Shown here: positions 50,325 through 61,755 of the stretch, one piece after another | How positions within the stretch are numbered: the stretch's first letter is position 1 | Layout of the letters: every line of letters starts with the position of its first letter | Assembly (NCBI GenBank): GCA_022315425.1 | Contig: JAIUPT010000033.1 | Coordinates: 1-64,000 of the forward strand | Reading direction: 5' to 3' | Origin: Pseudevernia furfuracea | Taxonomy: Eukaryota > Ascomycota > Lecanoromycetes > Lecanorales > Parmeliaceae | DNA length: 64,000 nucleotides | Translations under genes and position numbers: made by a program | Notes under the pieces: generated by a model | The model's input: only the letters and a program-made list of their open reading frames with translations | The model's database searches: none | Told to the model about the DNA's origin: nothing

Positions 50325-50923
50325 CTTGCCGTACGAATTCTTAGGAACAGATGGGACTCTTTTCCCTCACGAAAGGCAGAAGAGTGAGGGAGGTTCGAGG
50401 GCTGCATGTCTTTTTGACCCTAGTCTGCAAAAAGTAATGCATCGGCAAAGTTACTGAGATGGACATCCTCGGTAACGATCTCGGCCGAATTAGGGGCGTC
50501 AGAAAAGGATCATTAAGAGGTATGAAGGAGCACAAAGGGGAAAAGGCTCCGCCTAGTGCCCCTAGGTAGCTCGTTTACTTTCTGCTGATTGGCTTCGGTT
50601 GGTGTATCGTGCTTTATGGCCTACCGCTCCATTTCGAAGAACAGTTCAAATCGGCCGTTGTCGCGTTGCCAAGAGTTCAGTCAGTGTGCAAAGAAAATCC
50701 GGCCACTCGCTAGGTCAAGCACCTCAGCAGTTCAAGTCACCGTTTCCCTCTTCAGCATTTTCGCAAGCACATTGCCGAGGCGAGCACTTGAGCGGTATTC
50801 AAGCCTTGAACGCTTGGTGTCACGGTGGTGACGGGGATGTTGCCGACAACTTTTCTCATCAGCGTCTGCGTTGAAAAGCTCGCACTCGACATTAGTTTCG
50901 CGACGTTTACGGCCAATGTGAAT
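50325..50923. other. Intergenic region, no gene supported
   Basis: Frames of about 80-90 codons on the + strand (50589-50874) overlap in two phases and show no domain. It separates the TauD2 promoter from the F-box gene's 3' end. Confidence 0.5.
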
Positions 50924-52210
50924 CTAGTCCCCACTTTTAGGAGCGTACGGGGAAAATATTAGAGTAATCCCCATGTTCAAGCACGTCTTCCTCAAACTTC
51001 GATCAATAGTTTCCAGCGACCATCTAACTTGAGTACCTCCGAAGATCAGCCACTTCAGTTTTTGCAGGCGATGCTCTCTGGCGTATTGAGCACTCCTAAT
51101 GACCTTTTCGTACTGCGACTTTTTACGGCCCTTGCTGTCATGTATCTTCAGCCTGACGAGCGATACAGGCAAGTGTTCATTGAGCTTGGGTCCACCACTG
51201 TTTGGAGTCACCGGAATGAGGAAAGACCATTCTGTGTAGACTTCTTTAAGCGTTTCAAAGCCTCTTAGTGAGCCCATGAAAGGTAGAAACCCATAGTCAG
51301 GCGCCAGCAAAGTTAAGCTCTGTAGGCTATGCTTGCAGTGTGCCAGCAGGCTGCTCCTAATCAGAAAAGCATCTTGTGACGCCCAGTGAATAGTATTCTC
51401 GAATGAATATGTAAACGACTGGAGCTTGGGAAAGCCTTGGAGGAATTCGTATAGTGCTTTAGAGTCGATGCAGCTTTCCCATAGTTTCAGATGAGTCACA
51501 TCGGACTTCGTATCAGGAGACAGTTCATGCAGACAATTTACTCCGGTTGCCTTTGGCGCTGTGAGTACTCTTACTGACGGCAACGCACAGAACTTTTGTA
51601 CTGCAGTGATATGGTAAGCGTCTCCACCGCGAGGGTTCAGTCGAATATGCGCAAGCTTGCAAAGTGTTGGTCTTGTGGCAGATGCTGCTTGTTCAATCGC
51701 CGAGCCGTACCAATTGGGCTGTGTTGAACCGGCTTCCACTGACAAGGCTTCCAGATTTGGCAGAAGCGGCAATAGAATAGCCAGCAAAATGTCTTCGTTG
51801 CCATCTTGGATTGTATTCGACCAGAATTCCCTCTCATCTAAGACGTCTTCCTCCGAGGGTCTCTTTAGGCATTCGCTGTCTAGTGCGGCCGTGGTGAAGA
51901 TCTCGAGTTCCTTTTTGGCGTACGCATTTGCCATGGACTCTTTCAGCCGACTCAAGTCGACCTTTTTCACGTACGAGCCAATACGCGGATTGGCAATGAC
52001 AGTACTCAGGAGTGTCGCAGTCGCTCCAGGATCTATATCATTGCGTAGCGTATGATATTTGCGAATCAAAGCTCGATGCTCGTTCAAGAAGGGGAAAGCC
52101 AGCCGGAAGACATTGCGTGATAATTGGGCAAAGTTCTCGAGGTCCTCGGGCTGGACAAGCGTAAGGATCTCACGAATGAGCTCATTTGGAAGAGAAGAGA
52201 AGTGCGCCAT
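50924..52210 (-). CDS. F-box protein with leucine-rich repeats
   Basis: The likely start is the methionine at 52210 (MAHFSSLPNELIREILTLVQ then PEDLENFAQLSRNVFRLA), a typical F-box at the very N-terminus. The open frame reaches further up to 52327, but those residues are not F-box-like. About 428 residues follow with irregular leucine-rich repeats: PNLEALSVEAGSTQPNWYG, LAHIRLNPRGGDAYHITAVQ, LQSFTYSFENTIHWASQDAF, LQSLTLLAPDYGFLPFMGSL. This is a fungal group of F-box/LRR proteins with unknown targets. It would act in an SCF-type ubiquitin ligase. Confidence 0.8.
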   Translation of the reverse strand: MAHFSSLPNELIREILTLVQPEDLENFAQLSRNVFRLAFPFLNEHRALIRKYHTLRNDIDPGATATLLSTVIANPRIGSYVKKVDLSRLKESMANAYAKKELEIFTTAALDSECLKRPSEEDVLDEREFWSNTIQDGNEDILLAILLPLLPNLEALSVEAGSTQPNWYGSAIEQAASATRPTLCKLAHIRLNPRGGDAYHITAVQKFCALPSVRVLTAPKATGVNCLHELSPDTKSDVTHLKLWESCIDSKALYEFLQGFPKLQSFTYSFENTIHWASQDAFLIRSSLLAHCKHSLQSLTLLAPDYGFLPFMGSLRGFETLKEVYTEWSFLIPVTPNSGGPKLNEHLPVSLVRLKIHDSKGRKKSQYEKVIRSAQYAREHRLQKLKWLIFGGTQVRWSLETIDRSLRKTCLNMGITLIFSPYAPKSGD

Positions 52211-53351
52211 CAAGTTCGTTGCTATCAATAAGTGATGAAATGTGAGTGAAGACTGGAGATATGGACCGTGGAGTGTGGAGGAAAGTTTGGAAACGCGACT
52301 CGGCTCTTTCTCTAAGCGCGGATTCACGTGATCCTTGGCTCGCCTTGGCAGCAGGGATCCGGCCTACATGCTGATTGCTGACCATGTTCCACCATTCCTC
52401 AATCTCTCTTACTGAAGGACGATGGATGTGCGCTCTGCCAAAGAACACCGCGTATTGGTATCCAGCCCACCGATTATCCCGGCGATTGAAGCAAGTGCGC
52501 TAAGCGCCTTCCAATTTTACAGTTGCTACCTCGAGCGGCCGGCTAATCATCGACATTACAGCAGACTCAGTATATCCTCACGGACGTTGTCACACAGCCT
52601 ACCTCGTATAGCATATATCGGCCCTTCTTCTCGCTTTCACCTCATCTGCCTGATACCAGCAATGTGAAGCCGGCGAGCGGCAGCCCAAGCGGAGTTGCAC
52701 CCCCAATGCCTTAGCGATTGACACAAGACCGTTGTTACAAGAAGCTTCAAACGAGGAGCGAAGGATGATGAGATATGTGGATCCTATGGCTTTACCACAC
52801 ACAATCTCAACAAAAAAGAGATGGTTAGCTGAAGCTGAAGAGGGTATTCGATACAAGTAGAGGAAAATCACATCACCTGCTATTGGCATGACGCAGATTT
52901 GAGACTCGAGTGCGTTCAGCGCGAGAAGAAAGTCTTGCAACAAGAACGCGAGGAGAGATGCAGGGGAAGTCAGCTGCCTTGTTGTCCGTATGTCAGACAC
53001 TTAGGTGTGATTTGCTATACTTGAGGATAGCTTGGTGGTAGCGCTGTGCTTGTACATGGACGTTGGTGTCATGCCACAGGAGAATTTCAGAGCATGATGT
53101 CGTGTCAATCATCTATCACCAGTGCTATCAGTCTCCTGCAGTAGAATAGAGATAATTTCACCCGACCCCTGCTCTTTCTTCGGGCCAGACTCTGGATCCT
53201 TGAAAACATGACACGCATATTATTGGAGCATTTCCTGCCTTTCTCTGTTATCTCTGTCAGACAGACTATCATCTACATTAGATTTTCCCTTCATAATCAA
53301 TTCCTTTTGACCACCTGACCCCTTCATTCTTTACGCGTCACAGAGAATATT
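52211..53351. other. Intergenic region, no gene supported
   Basis: A 133-codon minus frame (52599-53000) exists but has no recognisable domain and no support from neighbours. Nothing else stands out. Confidence 0.5.
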
Positions 53352-53954
53352 CTAAAAATACTCCGGCGCCAATCTCACGCTCTCACAGCCTTTCGGTGCC
53401 CTCTCTTTCCTCTCTTCCGTCTTGTTCAACCAGAACAGCTGCAACCCTGTCGTCTGGTTCGTGATATTACACGCCAGCCAGCCACCAAAAGCGGTATTAT
53501 TCCACGTCAATCCAACTTCCCTGCTGGGAATGGAAAATCCTGCATCACCAGCACCAGCATTGATACCCACAAAAGCGGCGCCTTTAATAACCGTCTCCTC
53601 TCCGACTCCTTCCATCACGAATCCGTATGGATAGCTCAAACCGAGGTCGAATTCCTGGAATCCGCCATCCGGGTTCAGGAAACCCTTGGTGGCTTCGCTT
53701 TGAGCGATGAGCGTGGCGTTATTCTCACCTGCGCCGGCGTGATAGGCGGAAACGTAATGGTTCACAACGTCATTCGGGTTCTCATTGAGAGGCTGAGCTT
53801 GGAGATAATATTCGACGCCGATAGGTGTGATGGTTGGAGCGGCGGTAGTGGTAGTAGTAGATGGGGCAGGGATCGGAGGAGGTGCGCCACCTTGAGGAGC
53901 AGCGCTGACAGCCGCAAGGAGAGGGAGAATGGCGATGGTGGCTTGAGAGAGCAT
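53352..53954 (-). CDS. Small secreted protein
   Basis: The protein has 200 residues in one exon. A clear signal peptide (MLSQATIAILPLLAAVSAAP) is followed by a Pro/Thr spacer (PAPSTTTTTAAPTITPIG) and a globular part (VEYYLQAQPLNENPNDVVNH ... GGWLACNITNQTTGLQLFWL). The YYLxAQPL start and the GGWLACN...QLFW end are familiar from a group of small ascomycete secreted proteins of unknown role (probably the DUF7907 group, from memory). Two cysteines and several N-x-T sites are present. It could be a wall or secreted protein; I assign no activity. Confidence 0.75.
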   Translation of the reverse strand: MLSQATIAILPLLAAVSAAPQGGAPPPIPAPSTTTTTAAPTITPIGVEYYLQAQPLNENPNDVVNHYVSAYHAGAGENNATLIAQSEATKGFLNPDGGFQEFDLGLSYPYGFVMEGVGEETVIKGAAFVGINAGAGDAGFSIPSREVGLTWNNTAFGGWLACNITNQTTGLQLFWLNKTEERKERAPKGCESVRLAPEYF

Positions 53955-55500
53955 CTTGACGAGTTGAGAGTATTGTAAAAGTCAAGTCAATAATATTTGA
54001 TCCGGATGATTAAACTGATTCCAGAGACAATGACTTTCCAAGCGCAAGAACGGTAGGTTCTTATATCTTTCATGCCCATCTGTATCCTGATTTCCGGAAA
54101 CACATCTCACGTTATCCGCCACGGACTTTCTCGTATCCTACACATCCTTCTACTCTCTCTCTCTGTCTCTTTCTTACTTGGTCCCGTGGCCTCGTATTGC
54201 TAGTCATTATATATCCAGAAATAACGACCCCTGTCTCATTTGTAGACACCTTCTCAGCGAACGCTGCACGTGGATTTCTATTTATAATGCAAACGCTATG
54301 TACCCCACATACGAGATGATAGAATTAGTACATCTTGATGCTGCATGCATCATAATCATTTTCCCACAAAGAGATATGTATGTTGTATGCAGAAAGACGT
54401 CACATCCGCTTGCAGGCTTCCTATTTGGGCGCATCTTGGCGAAGGTTGGTACTCGGCCGCAGTCGGCTGCAGTACGAGTATTACATACATGCAGTATTAC
54501 CGAGCGGTAGCCGAGGTAAGTGCGTGACACGATTAGCTCAGAGTGATTACGACTCATCTTTCTCCTGCCTGGAGGCGGGCAACCGCAGAGCCGATTGTCT
54601 GAAGTCGCGTCCAATAACAGCAGCAGCAGCATCTTCATACGTACGATTCTCATCAGCATCTATGCAAAACAGCCACCACAAAGACTAGTACTTAGCATAC
54701 AATGATTTCAAGCTGGCGGATGACAAGTCAAGTGCATCATGTTCTAACCTGGGAGGGTTCGAGATAGGATTCGTGTGTTATCATTACTCGAGTGATGGTA
54801 TGCTATTCTATTTGACAAGGAATCTAACGAAGATAACTCCGCGCATGCTGGTTGAAAAAAAAACCCCAAAATAAAAAGCTTCTGTTGACAGCTGTGTTCT
54901 AGGAAACCTCAGTTATAAATATGGCACGAAGTTTATGATATTTTGAATCAAAGAAGATACTAGGCGGTATCTATCTAAGGCCCATCAAAAGACATTCGCA
55001 CCATCACTTTTATCTTTCACACACGTTCCTTCTAGGGGATGAACAGACCACACCGCTCTGCTTGTCAAATCTGCAGCCAAGTGGATGTCCGTGCGATTGA
55101 GCTTCTGGCAGTCTTGTCCCTCAGCGCCCTAAATCTAAATATTCCGAGGGGAATCTGATTGTTTTCAAAGTGCCATCAAGCCGTCCGCAATATCTTCTTT
55201 CACTATCACAAAGGCTGCTTTTGTAGGGCGCAGACGATCTGCTTTTCAAGTCCAAGAGCGTCGTGAGATGTTGCATAATTTACGGTCTGCAGGTTACGGA
55301 AGTTGATGGCAAAGAACACGACAGGTGCCGACAGAGTACCTGTGAGAGGAAGCCACAGTTGAGAACAGCACGAGGTTGCTTCGAAGTTGGAATTCTTCTA
55401 TGTTACTTCCAATTTCTATTTCTCAGTGAGGAGGACATTGTGTTCCAATTGTGCAGACATTCCTTTCACTGGCGCCAAGAAACGACTATGTTTTCTGAAG
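53955..55500. other. Intergenic region, 1.5 kb, no gene supported
   Basis: Short frames only, including a 125-codon minus frame (54282-54659) without domain content. A GCAGCA/CTGCTG run occurs near 54620. Confidence 0.55.
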
Positions 55501-56940
55501 CTACCAGTGGTCCCTGGGATATTTCTGGCCCTGCATTGCCGTCTTCGCTGCTCGTGGAGAGGAACACGCCCCTGCTCGTGCAGGCATCCGAGCAGGTGGA
55601 GTCACAGTCCTCGCTTTCTTTCGAGGGGCGGAACCCTCATCTTGTCCAGGGTAATTGGTCATGTACCTCTCAAAAGCAACCCAAAGGATTCGAGCCTGCT
55701 CTGTGCGTGGCTGGTGGGAACCATTCTCGGTTGCAAAGCTGTTCTCCATTCTATCAAAATCTACTTTGAGGGCCTCGATAGAAGGGTAAAGACCAGCGTG
55801 AAGTTTACTCCTCATGATCCTAAGAACAATCAGTATCGAGGTAGTGTTAAGGGAGTTAGCAGATTACCGGAAGAATCCGCTGTTTGGGCTGTAGCTCAGC
55901 TCCAGTAACTTGTTGATCGAATTTACGAGAAACCCTCTCTGGACATCCGTGAACCCTGAGGCTGTTTGATCTGTGTCTTCCTCCTCGAGGTTTATGTAGC
56001 CTTCCTCAGTCTTGCAACCAATTCTTCGGCCAACGCGGCGGCCAGTCTTCCGAAAAGTATCCAGCCAGAGCTCTTTCAGACTTTCGCAAGACTGGACATC
56101 CGCTATGATGTCTTTACATTTCGGGCAGGCTACCTCATCCTTGTCTTGCTCGGCTGCCTCCTTTAACAAAGGGATCAAGCATTCCTTGCAAAAGACGTGA
56201 TCGCAATTGGTAATCACCGGATCATAGGGTTCATCTCCGCATTTCTGACATAGGGTGAGCTCACGCAAATTGGCCCAATCACGCTTTTCCTTCAACTCTC
56301 GGAGATACCTGCCAAATCTAACAACAGGGTTCTCATTCGAAGGACCCTCGAGCTGGTGAGAGGCCTCATCCAAGGTATCGTCAGAATCATTTTTTCGAGA
56401 ATCCGTCGTGTCATGACTGATAAAGTTACTGCTGGGAGTCAACGTTGCTGTAAATGATGCTGTCAAGCCTTAGCAACCGTATAGAAATGAGCCTAAGCAG
56501 GGTGACATACCAGTGGACAAGTGACTTGTATCACCTGTACGCACGGAGGTGCTGCCACGTTCACTCGGCTGGTTGGATGATGAAGAAGCAACAAGACTTG
56601 AGTCCGATTCTGTCATCTCGGTCCGTGGGACTGGTCCCAATTGAGAGGACGAAGAACGAACGGCTCTTCCTGGAATAGAAGCTGGAGGCCTCGGCTGCGG
56701 CGTTACCGATGACCGCCAACAGTAGACCATCTTCCCCGCCCTGTCACAGATATTCAACCTTCCTCCTAGCGCAGCAGCGTCATAGATGAGGGGAAGCGAA
56801 TCCAGATTGTGTTCAAATGACCCGCCCGGACCACTGATTCTGATCACGTTCGTAGCGATAGAGACGCTGTGAGCAGCGCCACTGATCGTGATTGTGAGCA
56901 CTGAGGGGCCTATGCAATCAATGACGACCTTGTCATCCAT
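55501..56940 (-). CDS. RING-finger protein with bromodomain-like C-terminus
   Basis: Three exons (56940-56511, 56459-55868, 55819-55501) give 446 residues in phase. The N-terminus (MDDKVVIDCIGPSVLTITIS...) is beta-rich and unfamiliar. A Ser/Pro-rich linker leads to a C3HC4-type RING: CQKCGDEPYDPVITNCDHVF, CKECLIPLL and ACPKCKDII. After the RING comes SGFFRIMRSKLHAGLYPSIE, then ALKVDFDRMENSF, which resembles the last helix of a bromodomain. A basic KKARTV segment near the end may be a nuclear signal. It is probably a ubiquitin ligase; the bromodomain link is tentative. Splicing into exon 3 creates the RIMRSK join. Confidence 0.75.
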
Positions 56941-57802
56941 CTAAATTTAAAGGCTAGAGCAGAGCGAAGAACAGCAGGGAGGGGAACGAATTTTTATCTT
57001 TAGATAGTTGTCGCAAGTTTCATGGGTGAGGAATTAGTCTTTCAGATAGGTTTCGTGCATAGTAGGGAAGCGTGTTGAATTAGATGGAACTTCTTTTGGC
57101 GTGATTGAATGGTTATGGAAATGTCGAATAGTTGGAACCGAAGGGCCAGATTGAATGGTTATGAAAAGTTATCAATTGGTTAGAAATTGAAGAGATAGAA
57201 GATAGTCTGTTCCTCTGGGATGGGTTGTGTTCTGAAGACAAAGTGAGTAATGATTTGCGGCAAATGAAAGTATTTGGCCAGTCAAAGATGCTAATTCCCA
57301 AAGCCGAAGAACCAAAAACTCGTCAGGTTGAGGTGATAACTTGAAGCAAAGGTTTACCAAAGTGAGATTGATTCCCCGAGAGCAAGGACTTCGGTTCATA
57401 ACCAAGGGCAAACACAATTTACGTTTCACGGTTTGGAAAGGGCTCTGTTCTCCTGCTTGTTCTTTGGTGGTCACTTTCCTACCTCTCTTGCACTGGGAGA
57501 CTTTGTTAAAAGTCGCGGAACCATGGGTTTACCGGTAGATCAAGGTATAAGTGTTCAATATAGGGTGGCGGGGCAGCATAGTCTTTTTCATATAACAACT
57601 GTGTGTATTATTGTGACAGTAGATGCGGCAGGCAAAGTGGAATGGCTTCAGCAGCGAAATCATTGGTTTCTCGCAGCTGCATGCAGTAAGGTAGGAATAC
57701 TTGAAGAGGAGCATCAGGTCTGCAAAGGAGCCGATAGATTCTACTTTGCAGGAGCAGCCATCATGAATGCCCTGCCAAGTTCGTAAGATCCTAATGAGCC
57801 AT
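56941..57802. other. Intergenic region, no gene supported
   Basis: A 117-codon + frame (57433-57786) lies antisense to the 3' flank of the hemerythrin gene and shows no family features. No other signal was found. Confidence 0.5.
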
Positions 57803-58522
57803 TTACGGCTGACTCTTCTGGACTACTGCCGGCGCCTCACTACCCGACACATCTCCAAGCTTCCCCTCCTCCGGAAAAGCCCTCAACAGATCCATGAACT
57901 TATCAATCGGAGCCGCAAGCATCGCGGCGAAGTTCTCAAAGTATGGCTTGTTTGGCGCTGATGGGTGAGATCGTGTAGGAAGTATAAGCTTCGTCTTCTC
58001 GAAGTAGTTGGCCAAACTTTTGCTCTCCTCCCTGGTCAACATCTCTTCAAGCCTGGGCATATCCTCCTGGCTTTCGTGCTCGATGTGCTCATGGAGGTCC
58101 GTCATGAGGGTGCCGAGAAGGGGGAAGAAGTCCTTGTTGTCGGGGGACATGTCTTGAAGTTTGTAGAGGTCTTTCTTGACCTAGTGGCAGTTAGCCATGG
58201 CGGAGTTTTTTTGAACCAATACACTCACCGCCATATGTTGCTCGCGGTCTACAGCAGCCAGCTCCTTTCCCTTTTGACCAAGCTTCTCTTCCATGACCGG
58301 GTACATGGTCAGCTCTTCACTGACTGCATGGCGAGCGAGAGCCCAGGTGAATTGGTTCCTCCATTGGATCTTCTCTTGCAAGGTGCTTGCAGTCTTGATA
58401 TTTTCGGCGTACAAGTCGATGGCTCCGTGGTCAGCACCTATGGCTTCTGAGATGGTTCGTTGATTCTCGTCATGGGCGGGGTCGCCTGACAGCTTTGCCA
58501 CGACAGGTTCCAGTGCTGACAT
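57803..58522 (-). CDS. Hemerythrin-like HHE cation-binding protein
   Basis: Two exons (58522-58229, 58180-57803) give 223 residues. The four-helix HHE pattern is visible: ADHGAIDLYAEN (H32), ARHAVSEELTMYPVMEEKLG (H65, E69), REQHMAVKKDLYKLQ (H96), and later TDLHEHIEHESQEDMPRLEE. These are the carboxylate and histidine ligands of a di-iron site. Fungal HHE proteins of this size are cytosolic and mostly uncharacterised; oxygen, NO or iron handling has been proposed for relatives. The intron is 48 bp with clean GTGAGT and CACTAG ends. No lesion was found. Confidence 0.85.
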
Positions 58523-59049
58523 GTTGATGGTAGGTGTTATGAAGGTGTATGAAGGTGTAAAGGGAACGGTTGCAGAGTGCAGAATGGGCTCTGTGGGCTA
58601 TCCATATCTTGGTGTCTTGTAGTCTACTTCATGTGCGTCATGAAGTAATCGACACAGGTGACATGCCGAGAACGCCGCCTGAAGTCTAGGAATCCTTGGG
58701 TTCCGCAGGCGTAGAAGCGTAGAAAGGACATATTGCCCTCATTCACGATAGATGATGTTGCTATTTGTAGCCTGTTGAAGTCAGTGGCACCGGCACCATG
58801 CCACAATGTTCGCGATCTTCTGTTCCGAATCGCCGCCAAAATTCATTCCTTGATCGACCCCACCATCGAATTGGCGGCACCAAACTTTCCCAGCAGCATC
58901 ATAGCATGACGTCGCCTCATGCGATGACGATGTGGGAAACAGCCCTCCCTACATAGCATGGACTGAGAGCAAATATCATCTACCATCTCCATTCTACCAC
59001 CGCCCTACCAACGTCCTGCAGTCTCCCAAAAGCACCCGCACACGCTGAC
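58523..59049. promoter_or_regulatory. Divergent intergenic region
   Basis: 527 bp between the starts of the HHE gene and the TIM-barrel gene. No gene inside. It presumably carries both promoters. Confidence 0.4.
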
Positions 59050-60145
59050 ATGATGCCCCTCTCCAAGGATTCCCTCTCCAAGATACCCACTTGCTATGCA
59101 ACAGTATCCGTTGGCACACCTGACCACCCATTGGACAAGAAGCTAGAAGCAATCGCCGCTGCGGGCTTTCAGGGCATCGAACTTGGCTTCCCAGATCTAC
59201 TCTCCTTCGCATCCAAGACTCTAGGCAAAGAAGTGGGGCCGCAAGATTTTGAGCTATTAAGCAACGCAGGCCTGGAAGTGAAGAGGATATGCAAGGAGTT
59301 GGGACTCAAGATCGTGATGCTGCAGCCATTCTCAAACTTCGAGGGTTGGAAGCCACAGTCAGAGGAGCGGAAGGACGCTTTCCGGCGGGCAAAGGGTTGG
59401 ATTCAGATAATGGAGGCTGTGGGCACGGATATGCTGCAGGTACGCAGACCGGCTTTTCCGATTTCAAAGCCTGGCTGACACGGCGGCTCTTTAGGTTGGC
59501 TCCACTGATTCTCCCATTCCCATCTCTCGAGACGTGGTCACCTCGGACCTCAAAGAACTTGCCGACCTACTCGCTCCGCACAACTTCCGTCTTGCATATG
59601 AGAACTGGTGCTGGTCTACACACGCCCCAGACTGGAAAGATGTGTGGGAGATAGCGAAGAAAGTTGATCGTCCTAACTTTGGCCTCTGCCTCGATACGTT
59701 CCAGAGTGCTGGAGGAGAATGGGCGGATCCTACCACTAAATCGGGGCTGCTAGAAGGAGACATTAAGAGAGAAGGACTGCAGGAGAAGTTTCAAGAAAGC
59801 CTGAAGAGCCTAAGTGTCACCATTCCAGCAGAAAAAATCTACATACTACAAATCTCGGATGCATACAAGCCAAAAGAACCTTTGGACCCGAAACCGGATG
59901 AGAACGGTATGAGGCCGAGAGGGAGGTGGAGCTCGTGTCTGAGACCTGTGCCGTTCGATGGGGGATATCTTCCTGTTGTTGATTTTTCAAAGGCTGTCTT
60001 GAAAACTGGTTTCCGTGGTTGGTTCTCGACGGAGGTCTTCGACGGTGGACCGTCGGGACAAAATCAAGATTGGAAGGATATGCCTGGCTATGCGAGGAAA
60101 GCGATGCAGGCTCACGAGCGGCTACTGCGAGAAGTATCTGAGTGA
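59050..60145 (+). CDS. Sugar isomerase/dehydroshikimate dehydratase-like TIM barrel
   Basis: Two exons (59050-59439, 59495-60145) give 346 residues. The AP-endonuclease-2 / xylose-isomerase-like barrel is recognised from AAAGFQGIELGFPDLLSFAS, RICKELGLKIVMLQPFSNFE, LADLLAPHNFRLAYENWCWS, NFGLCLDTFQSAGGEWADP and KTGFRGWFSTEVFDGG. The ENWCW glutamate and the LDTFQ and STEVFD acidic residues are the expected metal ligands. The closest fungal enzyme I recall is 3-dehydroshikimate dehydratase (quinate pathway, EC 4.2.1.118), but the fold is shared by other isomerases and epimerases. It is cytosolic. No other quinate genes are adjacent. Start at 59050 or the next codon (MM). Confidence 0.8.
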
Positions 60146-60246
60146 AGATGGAGATGAGTGTATCTTGAAGTTTATACTACACGAGATCATCCTGTACAAA
60201 GCGACCAGTCTCCGTCTTCGAAACACATCTGAACGTTATTGTACCA

Positions 60247-60918
60247 TCACCCCCCACCACCGCCTCCTCCTCCTCCTCCTCCTCTTCCACAGTCTCCACC
60301 GCCGCCATAAGCACCGCCATCGTATCCGCCGCCGCTTCTAGCACTGTAATCACGTACCAAGACGTCAGTGTCTATCCAAGGATTTGCACCCTCGCTGCCA
60401 TGGCCATCGTGTTGGCTTTGATCGTCTACCGTACGGCCTCCAACCCCGCCAGCGACGGGATATGGACCAATCGTAGTATCGCTCCCAATTCTTTTTTGCG
60501 CCTCCTCTCTTTCCTGTCGCTGAGCTTCTTGGGCCTTGGTAGCTGTTTCTTGCTCCGGCTCAATGTCAGTGTCGAGCCCGTCGCGCCATAGGCCGAAGAT
60601 ATTCAGCCTGGACAGCACCCTCGCGCTCGGTATGTCTGACCGGTGCTCGGAACCGACAATGGGAATAATTGTCACGCTGGAGAATGGCCTTGCCGTGCAG
60701 TTTCGCTCTCGGATGAGCTTTATGGAAGCCAGTGGCCGTGAAGCCTTGGATCTCAGGCAGCGCGATGGGATGTTTGGTGGGATCTTCGAGACGATGCGAC
60801 AAAGGGGTGGTACTGCCGACATTTTGATTAGTTCTTCGATGACGGAGGCTTGAAGTGTTGCGGAGATGTAGGTTGAAGGGTCCAGGCCCACCATTTTATG
60901 CAATTGCGAAGTTCTCAT
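60247..60918 (-). CDS. Hypothetical protein with Gly-rich tail, possibly mitochondrial
   Basis: The open frame has 223 codons. A likelier start is the internal methionine of MSAVPPLCRIVSKIPPNIPS, which is followed by a basic, Arg/Ser-rich segment resembling a mitochondrial presequence. The middle is charged and helical (EPEQETATKAQEAQRQEREE). The end is glycine-rich and finishes in an unbroken glycine run just before the stop. No known domain is seen. The glycine run comes from a CCT/CCG repeat and may vary in length. It is convergent with the TIM-barrel gene. Confidence 0.55.
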   Translation of the reverse strand: MRTSQLHKMVGLDPSTYISATLQASVIEELIKMSAVPPLCRIVSKIPPNIPSRCLRSKASRPLASIKLIRERNCTARPFSSVTIIPIVGSEHRSDIPSARVLSRLNIFGLWRDGLDTDIEPEQETATKAQEAQRQEREEAQKRIGSDTTIGPYPVAGGVGGRTVDDQSQHDGHGSEGANPWIDTDVLVRDYSARSGGGYDGGAYGGGGDCGRGGGGGGGGGGG

Positions 60919-61233
60919 GGGTCAAGAAAATGGAGTATTTTCGGGTCAGGGCGGGATTCTGTGAGCAAGTTGCGAGGAAAACGGCGTTTCATCTCATGAC
61001 ATTTGAGTTTTAATATCATTATTGTTATTGCAATATTAAAACGGTCTCTTCCCGGTGCACTTTCAATCTCGAGCTTTCAGCCGCAGTTTTACAGCAGTTC
61101 TTACCATCTGGTTCTTTACCGATCAACCACTTCAAAACGTTGGACTAATCCTCAAACCATGGCAGCGCGCGAGCAGTGACACATTCCTCCGCGAACTTAC
61201 TAGCATTGATGCCCTCCCGAACTGTCTATCGAA
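60919..61233. other. Intergenic region upstream of the stomatin fragment
   Basis: 315 bp, no gene seen. Confidence 0.45.
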
Positions 61234-61755
61234 ATGATTCTTTCTCCACGCGAGCCACCCGTGCCATTTCTGGGCTCTCGCCCTGTAATCTCTCCAAAGC
61301 GAAGCTCCTTCACGGTGATCGAAGGCTACGAAAAAGGGGTAGTCTCCCGTTCGGGAAAGCACTCTTCGGAGAAGGATCGATTACGGTGGAGCTTTCCGGT
61401 CATTAACGAAATTCGCAAGGTCGACATGGAGACTCAAACTATGCAAACTCCATCCCAGGAACTTATGACCAAAGACAGCGTCAACATCCATGCGGATGCT
61501 GTCGCTTTCTGCAAGGTTGAAGATCCCTTGAAGGCACTCTGCAACGTTGAGGATCGCGATGGCGCTGTTAGCGTAGCCGCTCAGGTATGTGTAAATCGGA
61601 TGGCCTTTTCCTCATTCTTGTCTGGAAATTGGAGAGGCTGATTTATTATATTTATACAGACCTCAGTAGGCGGCCAGCTATTTCGTGCAGCATTCGACGA
61701 AGTATTGCACGACCGAGACGGAGCCGGGAGGAATGTCCTCGCTGCTCTATGCTGA
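61234..61755 (+). pseudogene. Stomatin/SPFH-type protein, C-terminally truncated
   Basis: The protein belongs to the Band 7/SPFH family of membrane scaffolds. Exons 61234-61584 and 61660-61755 encode only 148 residues. The conserved start is present: FTVIEGYEKGVVSRSGKHSS, then INEIRKVDMETQTMQTPSQE, LMTKDSVNIHADAVAFCKVE, DPLKALCNVEDRDGAVSVAA. Exon 2 continues QTSVGGQLFRAAFDEVLHDR, where the family reads TTLRSVVGQHLLDEVLHDRD, but stops at 61753-61755. The remaining half of a normal stomatin (about 280-400 residues) is missing, along with the coiled-coil. Several replacements at conserved sites suggest decay. It could still be transcribed. Confidence 0.7.

Noticed and set aside
52599..53000. 133-codon minus-strand frame as a small gene
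   Set aside because: No domain, no splice or start support, and no neighbour logic.
57433..57786. 117-codon plus-strand frame
   Set aside because: No family resemblance; lies in the 3' flank of the hemerythrin gene.
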